From Verrucomicrobiaceae bacterium (GTDB lineage: Bacteria > Verrucomicrobiota > Verrucomicrobiia > Verrucomicrobiales > Verrucomicrobiaceae), in NCBI GenBank assembly GCA_027484445.1, contig JAIXSY010000023.1, positions 83,493 through 147,492 of the forward strand: DNA of 64,000 nucleotides, in the 5' to 3' direction. How positions within the stretch are numbered: the stretch's first letter is position 1; every line of letters begins with the position of its first letter. This document shows, one piece after another, positions 33,807 through 42,359 of the stretch. The position numbers and the translations under genes were made by a program. Below the pieces are notes generated by a model that saw nothing but the letters and a program-made list of their open reading frames with translations, was not told the origin of the DNA and did not search any database.

Positions 33807-36614
33807 TCACCCTTGGGCGTCTAGGCCACGCTTGATTTTGTAGAGCAAAAACTTCGAGTGAGCTGCTGCGGTGCGGAAGGCAGGCAAAGTTTCGAGTTGA
33901 GAGCGGATGAATTCGATTTCTGCAAACGCAGGTGCCTGAGCCGCCGGTGGCCACGAGTTCGTGTTCACGATGCGCAGCAGTCGATCGGTGTATTCGCTCT
34001 GTAAATTCTGCCGCAAAGTGTCTGGGCCAGTGGCAGGATCGCCAGCAAAGATGGCCTGTGTGAGACGTCGCATGACCTGATCCAAGGACACCTGGCTGCC
34101 ATAAAGTCCTGAATCGAGAAGGCGACGCTGAGTCTCCAGATGCATGAGATGATCGAGCAGCGAACGCTGAACTTGGCCGATGCGGTCATGCAGCTTGGGA
34201 GCCTCATCTTCTTTGAAGAATTCAAAACCACGACGCTGCTGCTGAAGATGCGCAACCAGCTCCGCAGGTGGCAACATCGCACCAGGAGCAAAAGCAAACT
34301 TCCCCAGCGCATCAAGGGCTGCAAACTGCCGGGCTGCCTCCACCGGAGTGTAGGGCTTTTTCACACTTCCCTGACCGACGTAGGCGCGCTCCACCTCCAC
34401 CCCACCGATGTATCGGCTGATGGCCACCAGTGCGTCAGCCTGCTCACGGGACAACACAATGTAGGCATTCAGCAGAGACTGCCAGCTTTCCCCTTTCACA
34501 GGCTCTTTGCGGAGCAGATCAGTCAGACGTGCCTGGACCAACTCGCAGCGCTGCGTGCCGTAAGTCACGGGATCACTGCTCATGTCATAGATCATGACTC
34601 GTGGGTCGATGCCCTTGCCGATGCGTCTCATGTCATCGGCGTCATTGCCGAAAGCCAGAGCTGGCTCATGGGAGCGCGCTGCGATCTTCAGCAGACGAGC
34701 TTCCTCCGCGGTAGGATCTTCCAGTGCTTCGCTGTAACCATATTGAATCGCCCAATGATCGTAGGGTCCTGGTTTGGTGATGTAATACTCCCCCTGTGCG
34801 ACACCCACGGGCGCGATGTTGGCTGGCATGTAATCCATCACGGATCCTGTGAGTCCCGTTTTTGAGGTGATGTCCTTTTGGTGAATGGTCTTTGGATCGT
34901 AAAGGTGGCTCGCGCGGAAATTGTGATTGAGGCCGAGCGTGTGGCCCACCTCATGCAGCACCAGTTTCATCAATGCCTCGCGGGTCAGGGCCTTCATGTC
35001 TGGCAGCCGTGACTCGGGGCTGAGCCGCATCGCTGCCTGTCCGAAAAGCAGGCCCTGCTGGGCAAAACCTGCCTCTTGGCAAAAGCGACGAGGATCTTGG
35101 AAAGCATCGTTTTGCTCCTCCTGCGGAGAGGCCAAGCCCAGCTCCATGAAGACGCGCTGGCTGCGTAGGCGATTCGTCAAAAAGCTGAACTCCAGCATGA
35201 TGTCCGCCCCCAGGATCTGGCCCGTGCGTGGATTCACAAAGCTGGGGCCGTAGCCACCAAAGGGTGGGTTTGGCGATGACGTCCAGCGCAGCACGTTGTA
35301 GTTGATGTCACCCGCATCCCAGTTGGCATTGTCGGGCTGCTGCTTGATCACCAGGGCATCTTTGAAACCGGCTGTTTCAAAGGCTTGGTTCCAGCGCAGA
35401 GCTGCCTCGCGGATGACATCGCGCAGCTCGACAGGGGTTGTGTTTTCAATCCAGAATGTGATGGGCTGCACGGGCTCGCTGAGTGCGGTGCCAGGCTTTT
35501 GTTTCACCAGATGCCAGCGGTGAATCCTATCCCGCCAGGGAGTGGCGTCCGTGCTGGTCATGTCCGTGACCTGAGTGGTGAAGTAACCGATGCGTGGATC
35601 ATCACGACGCGGCTTGAAGTCATTGTCAGGCACTTGGATCAGGCTGTGCTGAACGCGGATGCTCACGTAACGCGCATCCGTGATTTCATCGGTCCGCGCC
35701 TTGCTATCTTGTGGCCAAGTGGGCGAACCATTTTCAAAAACATACTCAACGCCGATGACAGAGTTGTCTGGGTAACCCCGCAGCGTGATGTACTTCGTTT
35801 TGGTCTCGCTCAGACGTCCCAACACTGCCTTGCTACTGTCCCCTCCCGGACGTTTCACCATGACGAGGCTCTCTTTGAGAAAGAGATTGCCTGCTGGGAT
35901 CAGGTAACCATTTGCATCCTGAGCCACGATGGGTTCGCTGGCCATGACAGCATGGGAGATGTTGGCTTTGCGTGCTCGGGCGAGCGCATTTTGGGGATCA
36001 AAATAAAAGGCGGTGTTTTCCGCGATGAACTCGACCTTCTCAAAAGCCTTGCTGATGCGGAAAAGAACGGAGTCTCCATAGCCCCCCCGATTGTGTCCTG
36101 CCTGCACGACTCCATCCAGCGTGTGCGTGAAGTAGATGAACTCAGGCCCGATTTGATCCTTGCGGATGTAAAGCATCGCACTGCCCTTCTCCCGGTCGAA
36201 AAACAGATCAAACAAGCCCGTGACCCGTTGATAACCTTTGGTGACTTCCTCGACGCTCTTTTTCTTTTCAGCCGCTGGTTTCGAGGCTGTCGAATGACTT
36301 GCCGTGCTGGGTGATTCCGCTGCAGGCTTTGTCTCTTCTTTCGCGGGAGTGGGTGCTGGTTCGGTGGGTTTGCTCGGCTCTGGTTTGTTGGGTTGAGGCT
36401 GCCCTGCTGGCGGCGGCGATGGCTTGCGCTCTTCAGGTTTCGCTGGCTGTGGCGCAGGCGCAGGGCTCGGAGGTGCCTCTGGTTTTTTCTGTGGCTTCGC
36501 TTCGGGAGCAGTCGGGCTAGGCTTTGGGGGTTCCGGCTTTTCGGGAGCGGAAGAGGCCGCAGGCACCGCGACAGGTAGGGCGAAGGTGAAAGCAATCAGG
36601 AGCAATGAGCGCAT
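33807..36614 (-). CDS. Secreted zinc-dependent metalloprotease (DUF5117/DUF5118 family)
   Basis: From the ATG at 36614 it has 935 residues; the open frame to 36983 adds 123 residues unlike any domain and hides the signal peptide (MRSLLLIAFTFALPVAVPAA). Residues 22-115 are an extreme Pro/Lys/Glu/Ala-rich linker of repeated KPE/PAP units. Then come DUF5118/DUF5117-like beta-rich regions (VTGLFDLFFDREKGSAMLYI, YFTHTLDGVVQAGHNRGGYG) and a metzincin-type active site H554-E-V-G-H558-TLGLN-H564 with NFRAS. The S-V-M-D-Y-M Met-turn-like sequence (TGSVMDYMPANI) follows. The zinc ligands and catalytic Glu are intact. Function is extracellular or periplasmic proteolysis; the substrate is unknown. The Pro-rich segment suggests a spacer through peptidoglycan. 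Confidence 0.9.
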   Translation of the reverse strand: MRSLLLIAFTFALPVAVPAASSAPEKPEPPKPSPTAPEAKPQKKPEAPPSPAPAPQPAKPEERKPSPPPAGQPQPNKPEPSKPTEPAPTPAKEETKPAAESPSTASHSTASKPAAEKKKSVEEVTKGYQRVTGLFDLFFDREKGSAMLYIRKDQIGPEFIYFTHTLDGVVQAGHNRGGYGDSVLFRISKAFEKVEFIAENTAFYFDPQNALARARKANISHAVMASEPIVAQDANGYLIPAGNLFLKESLVMVKRPGGDSSKAVLGRLSETKTKYITLRGYPDNSVIGVEYVFENGSPTWPQDSKARTDEITDARYVSIRVQHSLIQVPDNDFKPRRDDPRIGYFTTQVTDMTSTDATPWRDRIHRWHLVKQKPGTALSEPVQPITFWIENTTPVELRDVIREAALRWNQAFETAGFKDALVIKQQPDNANWDAGDINYNVLRWTSSPNPPFGGYGPSFVNPRTGQILGADIMLEFSFLTNRLRSQRVFMELGLASPQEEQNDAFQDPRRFCQEAGFAQQGLLFGQAAMRLSPESRLPDMKALTREALMKLVLHEVGHTLGLNHNFRASHLYDPKTIHQKDITSKTGLTGSVMDYMPANIAPVGVAQGEYYITKPGPYDHWAIQYGYSEALEDPTAEEARLLKIAARSHEPALAFGNDADDMRRIGKGIDPRVMIYDMSSDPVTYGTQRCELVQARLTDLLRKEPVKGESWQSLLNAYIVLSREQADALVAISRYIGGVEVERAYVGQGSVKKPYTPVEAARQFAALDALGKFAFAPGAMLPPAELVAHLQQQRRGFEFFKEDEAPKLHDRIGQVQRSLLDHLMHLETQRRLLDSGLYGSQVSLDQVMRRLTQAIFAGDPATGPDTLRQNLQSEYTDRLLRIVNTNSWPPAAQAPAFAEIEFIRSQLETLPAFRTAAAHSKFLLYKIKRGLDAQG

Positions 36615-36681
36615 GGCAAAGGAGGAACGTCGCCGGAGGTGATAGCTTGGGCAAAGAATCATAAGAAACCAAAAATCGCGA

Positions 36682-37710
36682 TCAGACGCAGGAGATGTCT
36701 TTGCCAGTCTCCAGGGATTCCCAGACTGCCTCGACCACTCGCATGTAGCAGACACCCTCGGTAAAATCGGGCCTTGGGCGTGCCGCAGAGGGATCTCGCA
36801 CTGCGGCGATGAAATCACGCTCCACCGTCCAACCTCGCTGCATGGCTGAAGGCACAGGCACGATCTCCAGCGGTGCCCCCGCCCGGCCGAGTGCGATCTC
36901 ATCTGTCGTGAAGTCATAGCTGAGCATGCCTTCGCTACCATAGATCCAGAGCTTGTCTCCTGGCGCATGAGCAGCGACGCCACTGAACATCAACACAGCC
37001 TCCAGTCCGCTACGAAAACGCGCGAGCACATTCACAAAATCCGGTGTGCGCACCTCGTAGCCTTGCCGCTCTGGGATCACCACTGAACCATGAGCAGCCA
37101 CCTCAACGATGTGCCCTAACCAGCGCTGAAGGACCTCCAGATAAATGCCGAGCGTCAGGATCTGAATGCCACTGACCTCAATTTTTTGCCGCCAATGCGC
37201 CGGCTGCGCTGCATCCAACCAAGCGGCATTGAAGCTGTGCAAGACTGCATGCACAGGTCGGCCAATCGCCCCCTGTTCCAGCAACTGCGTCACCCTTGCC
37301 CCATGTTTCATGCCATGTGGTGCAGGGCAGATGGCCGTCACGAGTTCAGGGAAACGGATCGCAGCCTCCCACATGCGCTCAGCTTCCGCCAATGTCGCAG
37401 CCATGCGCGCCTGGGTAAACACATGCTTTCCACACTCCAGGCTGAAGCAGACCGCATCATGATGCAAAACCGGCGGGGCACCGACCCAGACGATGTCCAC
37501 TTGGTCATTGTCCACCACATCTTCCCAGCGCTGATAAACCTTGGCCTCTGGAGCACACTCACGACAAAACGCCTCTGCACTGGCCAGATTGGCATTGGCC
37601 ACCGCCGTGATCTCGATGCCTTCCAAGGCACGCAGACCTGGCATGTGACGCTGTTTGACGATGCCGCCGGCACCCACGATGCCGATTCGAAGAGGAACTG
37701 AAGAAGTCAT
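36682..37710 (-). CDS. Gfo/Idh/MocA-family oxidoreductase with altered EKP motif
   Basis: This 342-residue cytosolic protein has an N-terminal Rossmann fold: GIVGAGGIVKQRHMPGL (residues 10-26) for NAD(P), ITAVANANLASAEAF and VDIVWVGAPPVLHHD. The usual sequence GKHV--EKP is GKHV-FT-Q100-A101-R102 here, so the conserved lysine is gone. The C-terminal half is the family's beta-sheet domain (YGSEGMLSYDFTTDEIALG). It probably oxidises or reduces a sugar or cyclitol, but with the EKP change the chemistry may differ or it may not be a standard dehydrogenase. It is divergent from a sugar isomerase/epimerase (239 bases apart), which often accompanies this family in verrucomicrobial sugar catabolism. 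The metalloprotease gene follows 67 bases downstream. Confidence 0.88.
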   Translation of the reverse strand: MTSSVPLRIGIVGAGGIVKQRHMPGLRALEGIEITAVANANLASAEAFCRECAPEAKVYQRWEDVVDNDQVDIVWVGAPPVLHHDAVCFSLECGKHVFTQARMAATLAEAERMWEAAIRFPELVTAICPAPHGMKHGARVTQLLEQGAIGRPVHAVLHSFNAAWLDAAQPAHWRQKIEVSGIQILTLGIYLEVLQRWLGHIVEVAAHGSVVIPERQGYEVRTPDFVNVLARFRSGLEAVLMFSGVAAHAPGDKLWIYGSEGMLSYDFTTDEIALGRAGAPLEIVPVPSAMQRGWTVERDFIAAVRDPSAARPRPDFTEGVCYMRVVEAVWESLETGKDISCV

Positions 37711-37949
37711 GACGATGATTCAAACGAGATGAAACCCTGATTTTGCAGATCGGTGAAGCGATGGGGAGAAAAAAGAGCCCAACTCGATCGACACTCGCCT
37801 CGCAGCTTTCACGTCCTGCCAAGCGCCACTCGCGGCCATGTCGCAGATCGCTTAGACTTTGTCGTGGCATCAGGAGCAGATCGACTTAGCGAATTCCAAG
37901 TTGAGTGACGAATCTCCTCGTTGCCCTCGTTTCACTGACGTTCGCTTTT

Positions 37950-38834
37950 ATGCCCAAACTCGCCGCCTTTCCGAAAGCCTTCATGGTCGCCCTATGCAAA
38001 GAAGGGACGATGACCGTCTCTGATTGGATCAAGCTGGCCTCCACGCTCGATGTGCAGGGCCTCGAATGGTATGCAGGCTTCCTGGAGATGGCCGATGAGA
38101 AAAACTGGTCGCGCTTTCGCCATGAAGTCGAAGACACCGGCAAGGTCATCCCGATGATGTGTTGCTCGCCTGACTTCACGCATCCCGATGCTGCCTTCCG
38201 CGAAAAGGAGATCGCCAAGCAGAAACGCTGGATCGACATGACGCACACGCTGGGTGGCAGCTACTGCCGCGTGCTCAGCGGCCAGCGCAGGCCTGAGTTG
38301 ACGCTCGATGAAGGCGTGAAGCTCGCCGCCGACTCTATCCAGGCCTGCCTGCCGTATGCGCAGGAGCGCGGCATCACGCTCATCCTTGAAAACCACTACA
38401 AGGACGACTTTTGGGAGTATCCCGAGTTCGCACAGAAGATGGATGTCTTCTGCAAACTGGTCGATGCCGTGAATCACCCGAACTTCGGCGTGAACTACGA
38501 CCCTTCAAACACCTACCTTGCTGGTGAGGACCCCCTGGAGCTGCTGAAGCGTGTTTCACACCGCGTCGTCACCATGCATGCGAGTGATCGCTACCTCGCT
38601 GAGGGCACGCTCGAAGATCTGCGCAAAGAGGAAGGCGGTGCGCAAGGCTACGCCAAACGCCTCCGCCACGGCGAGATCGGCAAAGGCCTCAACGACTACG
38701 ACGCCATCTTCACCGAGCTGAAGAGTCAAGGCTTCAACGGCTGGATCAGCATCGAAGATGGCGTCGATGGCATGGAGCAGCTCGCCAGGAGTGTGGAGTT
38801 TCTGAAGCGGAAGATCGCGCAGCACTGGGCGTGA
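37950..38834 (+). CDS. Sugar phosphate isomerase/epimerase (xylose-isomerase-like TIM barrel)
   Basis: From the ATG at 37950 it has 294 residues; a GTG at 37905 is in frame but would add a hydrophobic extension not expected for a cytosolic TIM barrel. Family blocks are LASTLDVQGLEWYAGF, the repeated beta/alpha strands with the metal-ligand glutamate in ITLILENHYKDDF, NFGVNYDPSNTYLAGEDPLE, RVVTMHASDR, and the C-terminal glutamate in GWISIEDGVDGMEQL. Acid and His residues for a divalent metal site are therefore present. The substrate is unknown. Divergent pairing with the Gfo/Idh/MocA oxidoreductase suggests a shared sugar or inositol pathway. It converges with the permease-peptidase gene (25 bases). 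Confidence 0.88.
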   Translation: MPKLAAFPKAFMVALCKEGTMTVSDWIKLASTLDVQGLEWYAGFLEMADEKNWSRFRHEVEDTGKVIPMMCCSPDFTHPDAAFREKEIAKQKRWIDMTHTLGGSYCRVLSGQRRPELTLDEGVKLAADSIQACLPYAQERGITLILENHYKDDFWEYPEFAQKMDVFCKLVDAVNHPNFGVNYDPSNTYLAGEDPLELLKRVSHRVVTMHASDRYLAEGTLEDLRKEEGGAQGYAKRLRHGEIGKGLNDYDAIFTELKSQGFNGWISIEDGVDGMEQLARSVEFLKRKIAQHWA

Positions 38835-38859
38835 CATTTTTCCAATCGTGCCCCATCGC

Positions 38860-40800
38860 TCAAGGCGAGGAGGGCAGCGTCAGCTCCGTCCAGGGCTCGA
38901 AAACTTGCATGCGCTCATCCTCATGGCGCCAGCCTAGCATGTAGAGCAGTCGGCCTTTGGCCTGAAGTTCATCCGTCAGACGAAACTGACCTTCAAGGGT
39001 GAGTTCCAAACGCTCACGCTGCGGCAGCAGTCCGAAGCGTGGCTTCACAATGCAGATCAGGCTGAACCCTGGAGCGGGTGCTGCATTCGGCGAGGGGATG
39101 AGCAAGACGTTTCCCGCATTCTTTTTCACCTGCGCGGTCAGTCGAGGCAGCGAGTCGATGAGCTTTTGATGTTGCTTCACCAGTTCTGCCATGCGGTTTT
39201 CGTAGATGGCTTCGGCACGTTCCCAGGAGTGGCCCGTTTGGGCAAAGAGATGCTGCCACACTTCCCGACCTTCTCGGCCAGGCTTCGGTGGCTTGGCCCG
39301 CAGCGTTTGCAGCAACAGCGCGGGCATCTCATTGCCACCGATTTCGATCAGCGATTCGACCCAAACCAAGCCCAGCGGATAGACCAAGAACTCATCGCGA
39401 CGGCGTCCGAGATCATCGGCCATGAGCAGCTCATCCAGCGGCACGGGACCTCGGCTCCAGGCCAGCGCCGCAGCTTGGTGATGGCGCTTTCTCTCCTCCC
39501 GAGCATAGTCCGAATGCGCGCCACGAGTCTCCACATGCGTGGCCATGCCTTCGTGAAAGGCACGCATGGCATTGAAGTGCTTGCGGGCTTGTCCATCGCT
39601 GAGCTGCTCGATGATCACATGGGTCACTTCGTGCCGCAACACATGCGGCCTCGCATCAGGCGGAAGGCGACCATCCAGCGGAAAGCGGATCTTGGTCCAA
39701 TCCGTCTGTGCGGCGGCATGACTGGCTACTGGTGCGGAAAGGTCCACAATGAGACGCCCCTTCCAGCGTCCCTGGCCACCAAAGGCCTCCAACGCTTCGT
39801 CACAGACCTGATCCGCGACACTCCAGAGCTGCTCCGCGTCTTGGCGCTGAGTGGCGCGGAAGAGAAACTCGCAGTCTCGCGTTTCATGGCGCTGAAACAA
39901 TGCCCACTCCTTGCCCGAGGATTCTCCCGCAGCCGAGGCGACTGCATCTTTGTCATCGCGAGACTGGGTATCACCCGAGCTGTCTTCTTGTTCCTTGACC
40001 ATGAGCAGCACCGCCACCCAAGTCGCTAGTGCAGCAGCAGGAGCCAACTTCACGCTCCAGCGCACCAGCTTGATCTTCATGGCTAGCTGAATCCAGCGCG
40101 AGAGCCAGCCTTCACGCCCTGCGTAAAGGACAAAGCCGAGCAGCAGGCCCACAGCCCCCACACCGACATGCCCCAGCAGCGGGGTCCAGGCCAGCGACTT
40201 GATCCGAAGGCCTTCCAGCTCTGGGCTGAGGAGTTCCATGCCGTCGAACAACGATGCCCACCATGACTCTTGCAATCGAATCCAAAGGCCGAACCAAATG
40301 AGCAATCCCACCAGCGATGCATACCAGCGGCCCGCAAAGGCCAGCACCGAGCCAACTCCAACCACGGCGAAACCATGCAGCGCCGACAGCAGATACAGGC
40401 CCAGCAGATAAGAAGTGGGCAGATGGGGATTCAGCGAAGTTTGCGACAGCACACCGCTGAGCAACGAGGTGCAGAGGTCGATGCTGTACCAGCCGATGAC
40501 CGTGAGGTAGGCAGCGAGAGTCTTGGTGAAAAAGACCCGAGCGGGGGAGATGGGCAAGCCATCCAAGAACCGCTGCGTATCGTGCTCGCGCTCATGCCCA
40601 AAGGCGGTGGCGACACTGCCAAAACCGATGACCACGGCAAAGATCAAGATGGAGCTGAGGTTTTCCTGATGCTGCTCCACCGTCAGGGGATCGCTATCCA
40701 GAAAGGAGGTCATCGCCGTCATGGCCATGGCAAGGGTCTGGATGAGGAGGATGAACATCCACCAAAAGCGCAGCACACCGAGTTCTTTGCGCAACAGCAT
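38860..40800 (-). CDS. ABC-2-type permease fused to a gluzincin peptidase domain, active-site intact
   Basis: The start at 40800 is set by a TGATG overlap with the upstream permease stop; the frame extends to 40857 but overlaps that gene further. Of 646 residues, the first ~265 form about six hydrophobic helices of an ABC-2 permease (FWWMFILLIQTLAMAMTAM, SILIFAVVIGFGSVATAFGH, the FLDGLPISPARVFFTKTLAA segment typical of ABC-2). The rest is a soluble domain with H390-E391-V-T-H394 and, 23 residues on, E417 in FHEGMATHVE, the HEXXH...E pattern of peptidase-MA-like gluzincins. A putative final beta-rich region follows. It is predicted to pair with the neighbouring permease and the ATPase. Proteins joining ABC permease and M1-like peptidase exist in other phyla; the substrate is unknown. 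Confidence 0.82.
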   Translation of the reverse strand: MLLRKELGVLRFWWMFILLIQTLAMAMTAMTSFLDSDPLTVEQHQENLSSILIFAVVIGFGSVATAFGHEREHDTQRFLDGLPISPARVFFTKTLAAYLTVIGWYSIDLCTSLLSGVLSQTSLNPHLPTSYLLGLYLLSALHGFAVVGVGSVLAFAGRWYASLVGLLIWFGLWIRLQESWWASLFDGMELLSPELEGLRIKSLAWTPLLGHVGVGAVGLLLGFVLYAGREGWLSRWIQLAMKIKLVRWSVKLAPAAALATWVAVLLMVKEQEDSSGDTQSRDDKDAVASAAGESSGKEWALFQRHETRDCEFLFRATQRQDAEQLWSVADQVCDEALEAFGGQGRWKGRLIVDLSAPVASHAAAQTDWTKIRFPLDGRLPPDARPHVLRHEVTHVIIEQLSDGQARKHFNAMRAFHEGMATHVETRGAHSDYAREERKRHHQAAALAWSRGPVPLDELLMADDLGRRRDEFLVYPLGLVWVESLIEIGGNEMPALLLQTLRAKPPKPGREGREVWQHLFAQTGHSWERAEAIYENRMAELVKQHQKLIDSLPRLTAQVKKNAGNVLLIPSPNAAPAPGFSLICIVKPRFGLLPQRERLELTLEGQFRLTDELQAKGRLLYMLGWRHEDERMQVFEPWTELTLPSSP

Positions 40801-42359
40801 CAAGGTCCGTTCGACGCGCCTCCGGGTTGGGGTTTCACGCTTAGTGCCTGGCTCCACTGCTCGGCCAACTGGGGCCAGTCGAGCCCTGTGTGCTGACGCA
40901 GCAGCGCATCAGGCGGGTGCAGCCATTCCAGCAGGAGCGCACCGCTGTGGTGGGGAACCTGTCTGCCGAGAATGGCAGCAACAAAGTCACGCTGATGTGA
41001 CTCGCCCACTTTTGCCAAGCAATCCAGAGCCACGGCAGCAACCTGACGCGCCTGCTTTTCCCCCAGGTCCTGGCGCACCTTGAGCCAACCCGCGAGTTGC
41101 TGAGGCGTCAGTGCTGGGTTCACCATCGCAGGTGCGGGCGGCTGGATCTGCGTACGCGGCCAGCGATGGGCAAAGCCATCCAGCACCCAGCCACTGGCAT
41201 CACCTTTGAATTTCAGCCGATAGTGCAGCGCTGCATGGAGCACCTTGCTGAGCAGCTCCTCACGCAGCTGCACGTCTGCTGGATCGTTGTTCAGGACATT
41301 CAGGCGCACCAGCACCCCCTGGCGTGAGTCGAGCGATTGCCAGTCCAGCCGAGCCGTTACGTAGTCGCGGCGATGCACGAGGTAGATCGGGGGCAACTCT
41401 GGCCGTCGTAGCCAAGCGGCCGTCTCGTGAAAAAAGCGCCCGATCTGCTCCGACCAACGCTGGAGCGCAGCCCATTCTTCAGGCGTCGGGTTTTCCACCG
41501 CCGCTGCGACCTGCACACGCACGCCATCTTGGCTCCAATCCACTGAGCCCGGCAGATGCACCGGCTGCGTCTCCTGCCGTGCCTGATGCGATAGCCCGAT
41601 GCCTGCGATCGCGGTCAGGGCCAGCAGGCTCAGCATGATGCGCTCTCGGTTCGACATTTTCTGCGCCAGCAGGGTCGCGAGCGAGGCATGGCGGACACTT
41701 CCGAGCAGATACCCCACGGCGGCGATGGCCCACGATGAGGTGAAGGTGATGACCAGATCACGGATGGGCCAGACGTGGCGCTCGTAGGCAAAGGTGGCAT
41801 CCAGCAGCGTCAGCGGTCCATGCGCCGCCACATCGAAGCCTTCGGCATTCAGGATCATAAGGCCAAGCACCACGGTGAGGGCAAAGGGCAGCCGGTAGCG
41901 CCCGAGGAACGCCAGGGTGAAATTCACCGTCCAAACAAAGGCCGCCCAGGCGCCAGATTTGGCCAGCAGCAGCGCCACAAAGCCGCGCGTCATGCTCTCC
42001 GACTCACGCCCCTGCCACCATGCACTGGCGATCAGCAGCCAGCTCAGGCCGAGGCTTGCGGCCAAGCCCAACAACAACTTCACCAGCAGCATCTGCCAGC
42101 GTGGCAAAGGCAGCCCTTCCAGGAAGATCTGGGTCTTGTGGCGAAACTCGCCACCGATCATGCTACCGGCCAACACGTAACAGCCCAGCGGCAGAAAGAC
42201 CAGCATGACGTAGGACACGAGGTCGAGACCGCTGCCCTTGAGGAAGACCAAAGGCTGACCTGTCAAAACAGCGGCAGAGGCGGCCAAACAGACAGCCACG
42301 ATGACCCCCAGCGTCAGCAAATTCTGACGCAGCTCTTTTTCCAAAAGCCCGAACAGCAT
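40800..42359 (-). CDS. ABC-2-type permease with degenerate peptidase-like domain
   Basis: The start at 42359 is fixed by a TGATG overlap with the ATPase stop (519 residues; the longer frame to 42446 runs inside the ATPase gene). The N-terminal ~280 residues carry about six membrane helices (LLTLGVIVAVCLAASAAVLT, VSYVMLVFLPLGCYVLAGSM, the ABC-2-like FRHKTQIFLEGLPLPRWQML). The soluble C-terminal part aligns by eye with the neighbouring gene's peptidase region, but the zinc motif reads H375-A-A-L-H379 instead of HEXXH, and the downstream W-x-x-E-G becomes W391-V-L-D394-G-F-A. Both catalytic/ligand glutamates are therefore lost. The domain is probably structural or substrate-binding. It forms a predicted heterodimer with the active partner encoded immediately downstream. 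Confidence 0.8.
   Translation of the reverse strand: MLFGLLEKELRQNLLTLGVIVAVCLAASAAVLTGQPLVFLKGSGLDLVSYVMLVFLPLGCYVLAGSMIGGEFRHKTQIFLEGLPLPRWQMLLVKLLLGLAASLGLSWLLIASAWWQGRESESMTRGFVALLLAKSGAWAAFVWTVNFTLAFLGRYRLPFALTVVLGLMILNAEGFDVAAHGPLTLLDATFAYERHVWPIRDLVITFTSSWAIAAVGYLLGSVRHASLATLLAQKMSNRERIMLSLLALTAIAGIGLSHQARQETQPVHLPGSVDWSQDGVRVQVAAAVENPTPEEWAALQRWSEQIGRFFHETAAWLRRPELPPIYLVHRRDYVTARLDWQSLDSRQGVLVRLNVLNNDPADVQLREELLSKVLHAALHYRLKFKGDASGWVLDGFAHRWPRTQIQPPAPAMVNPALTPQQLAGWLKVRQDLGEKQARQVAAVALDCLAKVGESHQRDFVAAILGRQVPHHSGALLLEWLHPPDALLRQHTGLDWPQLAEQWSQALSVKPQPGGASNGP

Noticed and set aside
35385..36314. 309-codon plus-strand frame inside the metalloprotease gene
   Set aside because: It overlaps the intact metalloprotease coding sequence completely and has no recognisable domain.
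36615..36983. N-terminal extension of the metalloprotease to 36983
   Set aside because: It overlaps the 3' end of the Gfo/Idh/MocA gene and translates to Arg/Ser-rich text before an otherwise good signal peptide at 36614.
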